Source: Ambrosia x helenae (taxonomy: Eukaryota > Streptophyta > Magnoliopsida > Asterales > Asteraceae). Taken from it: DNA of 64,000 nt. The notes under the pieces were generated by a model, which did no database searches, was not told the DNA's origin, and was given only the letters and a program-made list of their open reading frames with translations. The DNA lies in contig CM061233.1 in the NCBI GenBank assembly GCA_030844895.1, positions 65,463,656 through 65,527,655 of the forward strand. Direction: 5' to 3'. Position 1 is the stretch's first letter. The number at the start of each line of letters is the position of its first letter. The position numbers and the translations under genes were made by a program. Below are positions 33,895 to 45,882 of this stretch, piece by piece.

Positions 33895-35379
33895 AACGTC
33901 AGCCTCCCTGACGCACAGCTGGTGATAACCGGACCTCAAGTCGATCTTGGAATAATAACTAGAACCCTGAAGCTGGTCGAATAGATCATCAATACGTGGA
34001 AGAGGATAACGGTTCTTGACGGTCAATTTGTTCAGTTCTCTGTAGTCCACACACAATCGGAAACTTCCATCCTTCTTCTTAACAAATAGAATCGGGGCTC
34101 CCCAAGGGGAAGAACTTGGTCGGATGAAACCCTTGTCCAAGAGTTCCTGTAACTGGCTAGACAATTCCTGCATCTCGGGAGGTGCAAGACGATAGGGGGC
34201 CCGAGCAATAGAAGCAGCCCCCGGTACAAGATCGATACCGAACTCGACTTGACGATGAGGAGGAAGACCAGATAAATCATCGGGAAAAACATCAGGAAAC
34301 TCACGTACCACCGGAATGTCGTCGATCTTCTTTTCATCACCAGAGGAAACAGATAAAAGCGCCAAAACGGCGGGATAACCCTTTCGAAGACACTTAAGGG
34401 CTTTCATGCTAGAGATGATGTTTAGCGGAACACCACCCTTGATACCGTACACAGAAAGAAATTCTCCATCAGGGAGAGGAATCCGAATAACCTTATCGTA
34501 ACAGACGATCTCCGCGCGATACAAAGATAACCAATCCATTCCTATCACAACGTCAAAACTACCCAATGGTACCGGCATAAGGTCGATGGGGAACGATAAA
34601 CCAGACAACTCTAATTGACACTCCCGAATGACACTAGTAGCTTCAATCGTTTTACCGTCAGCTAACTCAATAATATACTTGGTCTCTAATGGTACGGGTA
34701 TTACATCTAGCAGTCGACTAACGTCCATGGATACAAAACTCTTGTCGGCACCAGAATCAAATAACACGCTAACAGAACGATTATTGAGAAGAAACGTACC
34801 GGTGACTGTATCAGGGTCCTGTCTAGCCTCAGCGGCTCCAATGACGAAGGCACGTGCATTTCTGCCGCCGCCCCCGTTGTTCCCATTACTGTTGTTCCCA
34901 CCCTGCTTCAGTTTTGGGCAATCCTTCTTGTAATGCCCAGTGTCACCACAGTTGTAGCATCCTTGTTTCCCTGTAGTCCCCTGAGTAGTCGGAGCTGAGC
35001 TGTTAGTCGGAGCCTGAGTCGATGGAAGTGTAGCCCGACAATCTTTAGCATAATGCCCTGTTCGCTGGCAGCGGTGACAACGGTTACTGTCGCAGTTCCC
35101 TTGATGATGGCGTCCACACTTGTTGCATTTGGGCAGTTTTCCCGCATAACCACCCTGCTTGTTACCCGAAGAAGAAGAACCCCCATTATCAAACCTTTTA
35201 CCCTGCTGTGCTGACCCAGATCCTTTCCCGTCATTTTCCCACTTGCGCTTGTTGTTCTCTGGGGCCTTAACAGTCGAACCCTTCGCAGGCAAAATCCCCT
35301 CATTCACTTTTAAGTTGGTCATCCTATGGGCCGATCGAACTACCTCTGCATACGTAGGATGATTTCCGCAGCCACTAAC
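33895..35379 (-). pseudogene. Tekay B Gag C-terminus (zinc knuckles), protease and RT fingers
   Basis: An open frame with a Lys/Gly/Ser-rich linker. It has a CNKCGRHHQGNC cluster and CCHC knuckles CHRCQRTGHYAKDC and CYNCGDTGHYKKDC (nucleocapsid), then the aspartic protease active site LFDSGADKSFVS with the later VVIGMDWL block. The RT follows with IRPSSSPWGAPILFVKKKDG, RELNKLTVKNRYPLP and the DLRSGYHQL block, then the frameshift. The opening of this frame overlaps the end of the gag frame: a one-base shift near 35380 separates them. Gag and Pol were presumably one polyprotein. Confidence 0.85.
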
Positions 35380-36094
35380 CCTGCAATTTCCGGTACTAAC
35401 CCTGAGACATAGTGTTCAATCCTACGGTATTCTGGCACATGCAGATCGGGACACAACACTGCCAACTCATTCCGCCTCACAGTATACTTCTCAATTTCCG
35501 ACCCAGTCATCTTGAGGTTCCACACCTCATGCTCCAGCTTCTGTACCTCTTCCCTCAGACAATACTCACGCTTCAGCAACTGCACAAAATTCTCCCATGG
35601 CATAGCATATGCCTCCCCAATACCCATATTCTGGGTGATGCCATTCCACCAAGTCAATGCCACGTCCTGAAATAACGCAGCAGAATACTTTACCCGATCT
35701 TCTGGGAGACAGTTACACATCAGAAATACTGACTCCACTTTCTCCAACCACCTAAGCAAGCTCACCGCACCCTCAGTGCCAGAGAATTCCTGGGGCTTAC
35801 AGTCCCGGAACATCTTGTAGGTGCACATGGGTGGGGGTGGGTCAACAGGACCACCTGAAATGAAACGTATGAGAAACCACGAAATACGTAAACAAGGTTC
35901 ACCAATGAGGCGAAAGAAAATGGATAAATCAACTTACCACCACCGTTGTGCCCTAACTGAAAGGCAGCTTGGAGCAAGTTGTTCAGGTCAGCCTGCGATA
36001 GGTTAATACCTCCACCACGACCACCAGCACCACCGCGACCACCACCACGTCCACCATTGCGACCACCTCCACGTCCTCCTCGTACTCCAGACAT
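35380..36094 (-). pseudogene. Tekay B Gag N-terminus with a spliced intron
   Basis: The likely start is the ATG at 36094 (MSGVRGGRGGGRNGG), an Arg/Gly-rich N-terminus ending near LLQAAFQLGHNGG. A GT-AG intron of 83 bp (35855-35937; donor GTAAGTTG, acceptor TTTCAG) restores the frame into the Gag core: MCTYKMFRDCKPQEFSGTEG, LTWWNGITQNMG, VQKLEHEVWNLKM. The upstream ATG at 36148 is possible but gives no family-like sequence. The frame runs into a stop at 35340 because of a one-base shift near 35380. The intron is inferred from its borders and the frame, not from any transcript. Confidence 0.78.
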
Positions 36095-36634
36095 GATTCT
36101 GGCAGAAAAGAACGAGAAAAATTTAGTTTCGCAGTTAAAGATAACCACTAATGTTCACAAGATCAAAGCTAGATCCAATCCAGGACTATCCCCTCAACCC
36201 AGAGCTCACTAGGGCTTCCATGCATTTCGGTTTATGATTTTGTGTGCACCCAAAATGATAAACCGCTCTACATGGTCCTCCCAGTGTTCTCCTAGTTCAA
36301 AGTTCAAATCACCGAACATAGACTCTTAGCTACACACCGTAATACTACGGTAGTTTATGACAAGTGTTTCTATTGGAGTGCGAAAGGGAGATGTCCGAGC
36401 CTTGGACAAATCTCAAGAGCACACGAGTTACTCCAATAGACTACACTGCCTAGAAAACAAGTAACCCAACCTAAGATAGAACGGATGATGTAACGTAGAA
36501 AGACCAACGATTTAGAGACACCCGACAAGACCATACGTAAACCACTATAACGTTTAGTACCATGTGATCGTCTAGTGTGTGCGACTCGGCTATAGACTAG
36601 ACTCTACATGCAGTCCTAGTTCACTATAACCATT

Positions 36635-36650
36635 GGCTCTGATACCAATC
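36635..36650 (-). other. Tekay B primer-binding site (iMet tRNA)
   Basis: The minus strand reads GATTGGTATCAGAGCC directly inside the LTR. A 540-bp leader (36095-36634) without a credible ORF separates it from gag. Confidence 0.92.
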
Positions 36651-39229
36651 TGTCACACCCTCAAAATCCACTTGCGGAGTTTTACCGCGAGGCGCATGAC
36701 AAACCAGGATCCAAACCAACGATCACAATAAACAAGTCTAAATGAATACAAATGCAATTTCAAAACATAGTTTAAAATCCCGTTTACAGCGGAAGCTTAT
36801 TCAAAAACAGTATCTCAACAATGAAATAATAGTTCAACGTTCAAAAGACCATGCAACCCTAGTTAGACGCCGTGCAGACGCGTGCGCCCTAGTCCAGTCG
36901 TGCTACCTTAGCGACCTGAGAAAACATGTAAAAGTTTACGTCAGCACAAAAATGCTGGTGAGTTTACAGGTTTTGTATCCAAGTACCAAGTCCACCTGTC
37001 CATACTATAACAAATCGAAAACCAGTATACGCTAGCTAGGCGTACGTTTTGTTACTACCACGATTGGAAAACCATTACTAACTCGAATACCAGATGTTGT
37101 GCCCGAAAAGTTCCAAATGTTCCTGTTGTTCCTGTTTGAGACAATATGTACTCGCCCGGCCCTCCAAGCCGACGAGCGGGGTTGGTCACTCCCAATAGCG
37201 CTATTCACATTTCCCCGTTGTGCAAACCCGCACATTCATGTTTCCCCCCGGGACTTCCAAAGATCGTGTAGTACACAATAGAAACCCATAGTATGACAGT
37301 AGTTACCAAATAATCGTTTTAACACATGTTTTCTCCCCCGAAAGTATGAAACCAGTTTAAAAGAGGGGCCGTAAACTCACCTTAAGTTGCGTTACTCCTT
37401 AACCCGAGTAAACCCAGCTGCTATGCTAGTCCCGTAAGCGGCGACCTAACATGTGACAGTTACAAGTACTTAGACTAATAACCCGCAGGTTAATTAGTCC
37501 CTAGATGTCCAGACCATAACCAAGTTTGTTTGAAAACACCGTGACTGTTTGACTGACCCAAAGTACAAGACTCGACATCCCATTGGTGACCCGAGACTCC
37601 CCGTGTTATGTTTACGCTCCAAAACATACAATAACGCAATTACACTTAACATACGTTACTAAGTTATTATATATGTTACGAGGTTCCTAGCATGTTACTA
37701 CATGTCAAATCGGGTCTCGGAATGCTAATTTACACTTACAGCAGCAGTACACGCGATTAGGGAGGCTAATCGCATGAATGTTCACACGACTAGGGTTAAT
37801 CGCCCCTGATGTCACACGACTAGGGCTAATCGCCCCTGATGTCACACGAGTAGGGCTAATCTCGTGAGTTATAGGCGATTAGCACCCAACTCGCCTATAA
37901 CACAGGCGATTAGCAAGGCTACTCGCCTGTGACCTTGCTGCTCCGGTTTTTCGCGCGTTTAACGCTCCAAATCAGATCCAGAACGTGTGTAACTACCCAA
38001 TATCATCCCAAACACTATCCTAAACATGTTTCAACCAAAATCCTTCGTTTAACCTCGTATAATCAGTCCTGCATGCAACCAAGTAATCCAAACACCATAC
38101 ACATAGCATGCAATCCTCATACTAACACGCGTAATCATAACCCTAATATCCAATTACTGAGATTTCTTTCATCATACTATCAATATCAATACTGATCTAA
38201 CATAATAACATATCAAATCATCATCATGAATCATAAAAATCCTAGCTTTCTAATCATACACACCCATAATGCATGCATATTAGTTATAATCCGATTAACA
38301 ACCCTTATTGACGATTTTCAGAAAACTTTTTCGTTTAAAAATAGGTCTGGACCATTAGGGATTGATTAAAAACGTTTATAAAGAGTTATGGATGAAAATC
38401 AAACCTTAGGATTATGAAAGTATGATGATTCAAGCTTGAAACCTTGTGTTTTGATCAAAAATCGCCTTCCAGAGGTTGTTTATGTGTTGGGGCGGGTTAT
38501 GGGACGACTAGGGTTTGTATAATGAAGTTTAGGAGGTTAAGTATGGTATTTATAGTCGTTTTTAGTCGTCCAGCCCGTTACTAGCGAGTATGCAGCAGTT
38601 CCATGCGATTAGGGCTGCTAATCGCATGAATGTTCATGTGATTGGGCCTAATCGCCCCTACATACACACGAGTAGCCCTCTACTCGCCTATAATGTTCCC
38701 TACTCGCCTCCCCTATGGGCGATTAGGCTTCCTAATCGCCTGTAGGGGTTCATTTCGTGTGTTTTGCGCGTTAAACCCCGTTTCAACATATGTTAACACA
38801 TATTCACGTACCGACAAGTCACATAATGATTGTAAACACATAACACAAGTAAATACACATGTTCACACTCGTTCACCAATTCCCGGGACTCGAGACTCGT
38901 ATGTTCCGTATGCCCTGACGATCCTACCGATCGTCACCGTTTGTACACTTGGTTAAGGACCGACATCTAATGAACCTCTAGACCAACATCCAATGTCCCT
39001 CTAGACTAAACCGATAGTTCCCGAACCATAACCCGACTTAACTAACCCAGTTAAGGACCGACATCTAATGAACCTCTAGACCAACATCCAATGTCCCTCT
39101 AGACTAAACCGATAGTTCCCGAACCATAACCCGACTTAACTAACCCAGTTAAGTACAATATACGCGTGACTCGCTAAGGTAGACTTTCATCTAGACAACG
39201 TTGTTAACCAGAATTTGCCGGGTGTCACA
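36651..39229 (-). repeat. Tekay B LTR (5' LTR in element sense)
   Basis: Copy of 28687-31295, shorter by one 30-bp repeat unit. TATA-like TATAAATA on the minus strand at about 38547-38554, the same palindrome fields, and the 98-bp duplication at about 38953-39148. Confidence 0.92.
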
Positions 39230-39322
39230 TTAGGCAAAGGCGCCTACGCGCTGGAAAGGTTAGATGGCACTCCCATTCCGCGATCATGGAACGGCGCACA
39301 GCTGCGACGTTGTTATTTGTAA
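39230..39322 (+). pseudogene. Tat integrase C-terminal tail
   Basis: Continues the frame broken at 28686 (the TSD TTAGG is repeated at 39230-39234). The residues GKGAYALERLDGTPIPRSWN are the usual end of Tat integrases. The stop TAA is at 39320-39322. Confidence 0.85.
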
Positions 39323-39930
39323 TCATGTAACATGGCTACACATGCCACACTATCAATGAAAACGTTTCCTATATCTGTGTTTCTACTTGTATTTTCCGCG
39401 CCAAGGTCTTCAAGACTTAGGCAAAATCACGTCGGACCAAAGCCGCTAGCTAATAAAGCAAGGTGTGCCTTCAAGACGCGCTACGTGCGCGTCGGGCTTA
39501 CACTCATTACACAGCGCATGGTCTTCAAGACGGATTTACTTGCCGGACCTACAACCCCGCATAACAACGCCACGCGCATAAACTCTTGTCTTCTAGAGTC
39601 GTTGCAACTCGGACAAGAGAACAACGCGCAGCGCAAAACGCGGTAAAAGGTCTTCTAGGCAAGGCTATCATGCACCTAAGTTGGACTCAATGGCACAAGT
39701 CGATCTCCGCTACGGTCTTCAAGGCAAAAAAGTGCTAACACTTAAACGCCGGACTGTCTAGCCGAGCGCGCGCGTCTTAACTTCTACTTACACACCGGGT
39801 GACGACTTGGTTAAATAAGTAAGTTAAGAACGAGACAACACGATATAACAAACTTAAGATTTTATTAAAAGGAGGGACTTAAAAACCCTTTTGTATTTAC
39901 AATAACGATTACAAAAAACAAAGACAACGC
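39323..39930. other. Tat spacer with GTCTTCAAGAC-like words
   Basis: Lies between the pol stop and the end of the antisense gene. Six copies of RKYCTTCWAGRC-like words (for example GTCTTCAAGAC at about 39405 and 39521) recur every 53-70 bp. The + strand ORF at 39332-39646 looks fortuitous. Confidence 0.6.
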
Positions 39931-42900
39931 CTACCCACTACCCGCCCCGGAGGTTTCTCCGCCAGAAGCCCTTGCCAACTCATCAGATTTGTCAATGAAA
40001 TATTTCAAGGCGACAAGGGGATCCGCGTTGTTGTTGCAGTCGGCAATAACTTGAAGGATGGGAAAATCGATCTCTTCAAACTTGGCTAGCTCCGCCTCAT
40101 ACTCCTCCTTCAGCGGCTTGCCATAATGCTCCGCATCCTCAAGCCGCCCATCACCTTGCGCACTCAAGAAACCATCCCCATAGCCCTCGCCATATCCGAA
40201 AGCTTGGGCTGCAGCAGCAATCGAGGCAACCTGATCGCCCAACTTGGGCTCCTGCCAAAACCTTTTGAAGACCTACAAAGAAAACAAAGTTAGCATGCTG
40301 GCTAGAAAGACAACTATTAAAAACAAGGAAAGCGCGAGAACTCACCCCATTCATTCCATCTGTCATCAACCAGTTGATGGAATTCTGCATCTGGGTCTGG
40401 GCGGAGACCGCCGCCTCCAACAGGACCTTGGCCGCCTCGCACTCCTTGACAGCCTCGAGGCGAGCTTGGTCAGAAGAGTCCAAATCCCTCTCCAGATCCT
40501 CCTTTGCGCCAAGGATCCGAACCTTCTCCTGCTCCAAGAAAGAGACACGCTCTGTGGCTGCAACAAGGGCCGAGTCCTTAGACTCCAGCTCCTTACGCAT
40601 CTCCACATATTTAGCGGTCCTCTCAGTAAGAGCCTTGCTCTTCTCCTCCAGCCTGCGGACCGCCGTCCGCCTCTCCTCCTGCACCTCGGCCAGAGTGTCC
40701 TTAACCTTCATTGTTTCAAGGTTGGCCTTCTTCCAGGACTCTGCCCAACGGCGCTTTGCAGCAACAGCCTCCTCCTCAAGCTTGGAGACTTTCGCCTCCG
40801 CATCATGAGCACGACGGCGGTACTTGGCAATCTCCGCCTTGAAGGCAGCCTCCTTCTCGGCGAGGTCTGCCTTCTCCGCCTCTACCCTCTCCATATCTCG
40901 CCACAACGCCGAATCACGGCGCCGTAGCGAGTCCATCATCGACAGTTGAGTCGCCTGATTAACGCACAAGGCGGCAATAAGGTCCTGACGACTCAACATG
41001 TCTTGGTGAGTGCGCTCGTAGGGAGGCACCACCTCGCTGACAAACTCCTCAGCAGCCAGGGAGTTAGAGAACAATGTATTCTCCCTGATTGCCCAGCGAG
41101 GGCGCCAAATGGCGTCACCACCAGACCAACAGGAGCCATCATAAGCTCCTGATGCTTCTCCAACCCTTGAAGACTCGCGCCTATCCGGGCGCGAGCCACC
41201 AGCCACAGAAGTGCCCTGCTCAAACAGGGCCCTCTCAAAACCATCTCCCTCAAGGGCCACCTCCCGGCCCTCAGCATCAGCGCGCTCCTTGGCCAACCTG
41301 GCTCGCTCCTCCAAGAATTGCTGTTCTTGGAGGCAAAGGCGATCAGCTTTCGCCTTCTTCTCTGCCTCAGCCTTTCATTTGGCTTCATTGGCAGCAGCTA
41401 TCTTAGCGGCCTCAGCCTTTAACAAGGCTTCATCAGCCTCCGCCCGCTTCCTTGCAGCAGCGGCGGCCCGTTCGGCCTCAGCCTTTTGCAAGGCTTCATT
41501 GGCTTTTGCCTGTTTACGAGCAACCTCCTGCTCTTGCCATAGCCTCTCCTCCTCTATACGAGCTGCCTCCGCGGATGGAGACACGGGAGGAGGAGTGGGA
41601 GTTATCTTGGGCGACACTGTCGAAGCAAAACAAAATATTAAGAGAAGAATTCAAAGTTACAAATTCAAGAAGACAATGAACATTGCTTACCAGGCGCTTT
41701 CTTCTTTATTAGCTTCTGGAACAACGGCTGCCTAGTCGGAGCAGCGCGAATCCCTACAGAGAAAACAGGGGCGCTCCCTCCTTGCTCCCCAGCAAGGCTG
41801 ACCTTCTGAGCGCCAGCAACCTCAGTAGCAGCCTCCGAAGCCGCCACTGATTCAGGCATTTGAGTGGCACCCCCACTCTCGCCCCCACCAGCCGGGGCAG
41901 CAGACACATCCTCCGCAGCAGCAGCACTGCTGGTCGCAGCGCTATCAACACGCGCCCTCTTCCTCTTCTCTAGCTGAGAGGACTCAGCTTCTTCTTCATC
42001 TTCGGAGGGCGGGCCATCCTTCCGCCGTCGACGCCCTTTAACAACCTCTCCTGCTGAAACGGAAGAACCCGAGTCAGAAAGAGCAACCTTTGCTCGATAC
42101 CAATGCCTCCGCGGCGCGTGTTTCCAACGTCCACGCCCCGCGGACGAGCTCACCGGCGGAATAATCTCTACTGAAAACTCAGTAGAATCATCTTCGAAAA
42201 TGCTTGGGCCGAAAGGGTCTGAAGACTCACCGGTTGTATAATAAGGCTTTGGCGCGGTGGTGAGATCAGGGTAGTAGAAGCGGTCAGCAAATTCATCTAT
42301 ACAAGAGGCCTGACCCTCCGCCAAAGGCCTCCACTTGATACCCTTCTCCTGGCGGGCAGCATAGAACTGGAACTTGTCCACACCTACAAAAATACACAAT
42401 AAGAGAAAAGGCGCAGAAAAAAATAATATAATAATAATAGAGAAACATACCCTCCTCCGCAATATAGGGCTCTTTATCCGCCCGGATGCCATGACGGCTC
42501 ATCCCAAGAAGGAAAAAGATGCCTTCTGTCAAATTATGGAACTCCAGCTTGGTGGCATTAGAGGTGAGGGTAAGAAACCAAGCCTGCTTCTTGAAGTCCT
42601 TGGGCACAGGCATGTCCGCCACACGCTGCCCATCCCCTATAACCTTCCAGGGGAGACTGATGGGGATCACACCCCTCTTCACAAAGAAAAACTTCTCCTT
42701 CGCCCAATGCAAGGACTTAGGAGTGTGAGTAGCCATAGGCGGCACCTTTGGGCGTGGCTTAAACGAGAACCACATCTCGTCCCGCGCCATGAAATAGAAG
42801 ACACTGAACCGCTCAACGGTTGGCTCAATGTCCAGAGCGCGGCACGAAGCCTCAAAATGAACTAACCTCAGAAGCCCGAAGGCGGTTAGTTGTGTAGGCC

Positions 42901-43245
42901 CAACGCCATAAGCCACCATTGTGTCAACCTGAAAGCGCGTACAGGGCAAACAGAACCCACACTTAGTAAAGTGAGCCTCGTACAGCGCCAACTGACCACT
43001 ACCGGCAGAAAGGACGGTGCTGGTCGGAGACGGAAAAGTGGGATCCCATTCCGCCAAGATCCCATACATGATGCAGAACGGTTGAAGGCTTCCTGACTCC
43101 AAACACAGTAGGTGTTGGACATCAGTTTCCTCTCCTTTATCTTGCCATGCTCGACAAGAACCTCTTCCTCCACCACCTCCTCCACAGCCGGCTCCATCAC
43201 AACATCCTCGGTGGACAGTGGTGGACTCACCGGAACTTCAGACAT
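39931..43245 (-). pseudogene. Antisense coiled-coil gene of the Tat element (four exons)
   Basis: Exons run 43245-42451, 42383-41691, 41616-40346 and 40272-39931. The introns are 67, 74 and 73 bp with GTATGT, GTAAGC and GTGAGT donors and AG acceptors, and all three joins keep the frame. The N-terminal 200 residues (HFTKCGFCLPCTRF, EASCRALDIEPTVERFSVFY, MWFSFKPRP) resemble the domain annotated as putative gypsy-type transposon (Transposase_28). Next comes an acidic/Arg-rich linker (KGRRRRKDGPPSEDEEEAES). Then comes a coiled coil of about 300 residues rich in Ala, Glu, Arg and Lys, and a short C-terminal domain ending SGAGSG. Two lesions are visible: the first exon is one base out of frame near 43140-43155, and TGA at 41375-41377 stands where CGA would fit. 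Antisense extra ORFs are known in Tat elements, but their function is unknown to me. Promoter signals lie upstream. Confidence 0.8.
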
Positions 43246-44089
43246 GATAGCAAGAAACTCAAGAAATCTGGGAAAACCGCCGGAAAATATGAAGATCCAC
43301 CGGAATCTTCAACAAAAGTTCAACGGAAAACGGATTTCAAAAGTGAACAAGTAAAGACAGAGGAAAGAAAAGGAAGCAGAAGCAAAACAACTTGAAGTTT
43401 CAACAATAAATCTTCAAGATCAGAAAAATCTTTGAAGATTGAACGGAAACTTCAACGGAAATTGAACGGAAGTTGGAGAGAAAACTGGAAACAAGGAGAA
43501 GAAGAAGGAATTTTGAGAGAATAACCGTTCAAATGAACCACGATGAGGTTTATATACTCATCGCATTAATGACAGAGGGACCCACCAGGGAAGCGCCAAC
43601 CGTCACACCTTTTCAAATTCCAGACACCAGATGGCGACACGTGTCCACAACACAAACGAGCGGCTCAGATGATAGTGTGTGACAGTTGTGTGCCACACAC
43701 ACGCCGGATGATCGACACGTGTCGAAAGATCTCACAATCTCAATAAAGTGAACGCGTGATAGCCCACGCGCCTGACAGAAAGCACGTGCCCACTGACACG
43801 TGGCACAATCTTAACCACGAAGACTAAGCGTCAGACGCGTGGCATCCCACGCTCCTGACACAGACGAGAAGTTGGTAACTGCAACCACGACGTGACGTGC
43901 CTCAGTCTGCACAACCAGACAGTCACTGAACACGTCAGCAACCATTAAACTTCCATCAGAAGTAACTGATCATTCGAATTCCAGGCGCATTCACTCCAAC
44001 TCATGAGAGACAAATTAAATGCCAATGATTTAGAATTTATCACCAACTCAAGACCCGCATTAAATCGCTCCAACAGCATTTAATCTCAT
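43246..44089 (-). promoter_or_regulatory. Promoter region of the antisense gene
   Basis: On the minus strand TATATAAA lies at 43549-43556, about 300 bp before the ATG. Upstream, four CACGTG G-boxes lie at 43638-43643, 43716-43721, 43783-43788 and 43797-43802. I see no gene here. Function is inferred from motif clustering. Confidence 0.55.
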
Positions 44090-44400
44090 GGCGTAAACTT
44101 GACGTAAGTTGGCAAAAGACGTTCCCCGCCAATATTCTGCAATGTTAAGGCGGAATACGTCCTTCATGGCGTAAATTTGACGTAAGTTGGCAAAAGACGT
44201 TCCCCGCCTAAATTCTGCAAAGTTAAGGCGGAATACGTCCTTCACGGCGTAAACTTGACGTAAGTTGGCAAAAGACGTTCCCCGCCCAACGCCTGCAAGG
44301 GTAAGGCGGAACACGTCCTTCTCGGCGCAACTTTGACGTAAAACTGGAAAAGACGTTCCCCGCTGAACTTTTCAAGAATCCGTGTATGAACACTTCCAAG
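44090..44400. repeat. 78-bp tandem repeat, four copies, with TGACGTAA
   Basis: Units start at about 44090, 44168, 44246 and 44324 with GGCGTAAACTTGACGTAAG. Each carries TTGACGTAA and AAAGACGTTCCCCGC. The fourth copy is more diverged. It lies between the antisense promoter and the Tat 3' LTR. Confidence 0.88.
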
Positions 44401-44504
44401 AGCTACAACACAAGCAAATGAGCTTTCATCCGCGACTAACACATTTTGAGTCTAGCACTCCACCTCCTCATCAGCGAGCAGGAGAAGTCCTAGACTAGGG
44501 GGAC

Positions 44505-45402
44505 TTGAAGGGATAGGGAGCCTAATCTGAATGGCGTCCCAATCCCCGTGAAACAGCAACCCCACGCCAGATCATGGCGCGGGAACACACTCGCGCGGGG
44601 ACAAGCAATCAACATGTCTCGCGCGCCAAGGCATACGATAAGCAACATACAACACCTGATACGCACGTGCTACAACGCGCGGAATCTTCCCTTGGCACCT
44701 CTCATACGAAGTACAAAGAACGGCAGAAGGAAGATTCATAAAGATCCATGTTAGAGTACACACCAGCAGGAGAAGAACATGTGGCAGATAGTACAAAAGG
44801 TGAACGGCTACATTGTGCATGCTGTCGTGAATAGTGACCAGCAGGCATTACCTCGCCAACTGTCAGGCGTCACATCAGACAGCATGGATAGCCTGAACAC
44901 TGTGGCAAGTACGACGTTACTGTACACCACCTGGAATCTGCCACGTGTCCGGCTACAACAACGACCACACTATAGCGTGACGTCATCAACAGTAACCTGC
45001 TTCTTCCCGCCATTTTCAGAAGAACCATGGGCTTGGGCCTCGGTTGGGCCCAGACCAATGGTGTCACCTGTGGGCCACTCCATGAAGCCCACTGCGGTGC
45101 CTATAAATAGGGTTAGAGGCAATCCTTGTACGGGCATTCAGAAATAACCATAACCACTATACTCACTCATTGTAATCTCTCTTGTTATCAATAATATTCC
45201 GGTGTACTTACAGTGGACGTAGGTCATTAACGACCGAACCACTTAACTCCTGTGTTCTCACACACTTCACGTACACACACACTTGCATTAATATTCTCAC
45301 GGGTTATCATCACGGTTTGGGTAAAGGATTAATCTGACAGTGACATAAGTATTAGCCCACCGGTGATCAGTCAAAATCTCCTGTATACTTATTGTTTCTT
45401 CA
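44505..45402 (+). repeat. Tat 3' LTR
   Basis: 898-bp copy of 14973-15869, preceded by the G-rich tract ACTAGGGGGACT and followed by the TSD copy ATCGC. TATA box CTATAAATAG at 45101-45110. Confidence 0.93.
45101..45110 (+). promoter_or_regulatory. TATA box of Tat 3' LTR
   Basis: CTATAAATAG, same position in the LTR as 15568-15577. Confidence 0.7.
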
Positions 45403-45643
45403 ATCGCATTTTTAGTTTTCGTCCTTGATCGGATCAATCAAGCACTAATCCCCACTGTAAGCATCAATTATTTGATTGGTTTTGTTTATCGGCCATCAAC
45501 AAGCAATAACCCTAACAAATCAGAGGCTATTGTTTGTTATTAAGGATTATTAGAAGAATTAGGGTTCATCGTATGTATTTGGGGATAATGTCTATCTGCA
45601 GACATCGCTTAAATGTTTTAACTGATTGAGTCTATCACCAACA

Positions 45644-45722
45644 GACCTTGTAGATCAGTTGGTAAAACCCTTTTATTCTAAACATGGAACCGGGCAAGTG
45701 CACAAGTTCGAGCCCCATCTCC
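45644..45722 (+). other. tRNA-like module 1, inward, in Tekay A 3' LTR
   Basis: A box TAGATCAGTTGG (45651-45662), B-box-like AGTTCGAGCCC (45705-45715), T-run at 45732-45736. Confidence 0.7.
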
Positions 45723-45801
45723 ATCATTCTATTTTTCTAAAACAAATCAAAACCATATCCAGTAATCTATATAATTATTTGAAACCAATATTAATCGTTC
45801 T

Positions 45802-45882
45802 CAGGGTCAGACCAGTTGGTCTGGCTTGTGATTCTAAAACCATCGAGCCGGCCAGGGACTCGGGTTCGAGTCCTGGCAACTG
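45802..45882 (+). other. tRNA-like module 2, inward, in Tekay A 3' LTR
   Basis: A-box-like CAGACCAGTTGG (45808-45819), perfect B box GGTTCGAGTCC (45863-45873), seven T at 45889-45895. A 22-bp near-palindrome spans the A box in its relative at 51402. Confidence 0.75.

Larger units (their letters stand above)
28687..39229 (-). mobile_element. Tekay B: nearly complete chromovirus, minus strand
   Basis: LTRs at 28687-31295 (2609 bp) and 36651-39229 (2579 bp) have TSD TTAGG (28682-28686 and 39230-39234), inside the Tat integrase. On the minus strand come an iMet primer site (36635-36650), gag with an intron, protease, RT, RNase H, integrase and chromodomain, then the polypurine tract (31296-31312). 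The LTR length difference of 30 bp is one extra repeat unit. I noticed about six further base differences, so the insertion is recent. Three one-base frameshifts break the polyprotein. Confidence 0.93.
14973..45402 (+). mobile_element. Tat-lineage Ty3/gypsy element with two nested insertions
   Basis: LTRs of about 897 bp (14973-15869 and 44505-45402) have TSD ATCGC (14968-14972 and 45403-45407) in the 3' LTR of Tekay A. Internal order is PBS, gag-protease-RT-RNase H with a second RNase H (15924-20206), integrase (27658-28686, then 39230-39322), an antisense gene (43245-39931), a repeat array and a polypurine tract. A second RNase H and an antisense extra ORF are known features of the Tat lineage. 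The insertions are a gag-only element (20207-27657) and Tekay B (28687-39229). Without them it is about 12.4 kb. Confidence 0.92.

Noticed and set aside
36652..36720. Tandem duplication of the 28.7-31.3 kb segment, or a CRISPR-like array because of the short palindromes
   Set aside because: The two copies are the LTRs of Tekay B, confirmed by TSD, primer site and polypurine tract. The palindromes have no regular spacers.
40244..40927. 227-residue + strand ORF
   Set aside because: Leu-rich shadow of the antisense coiled-coil gene.
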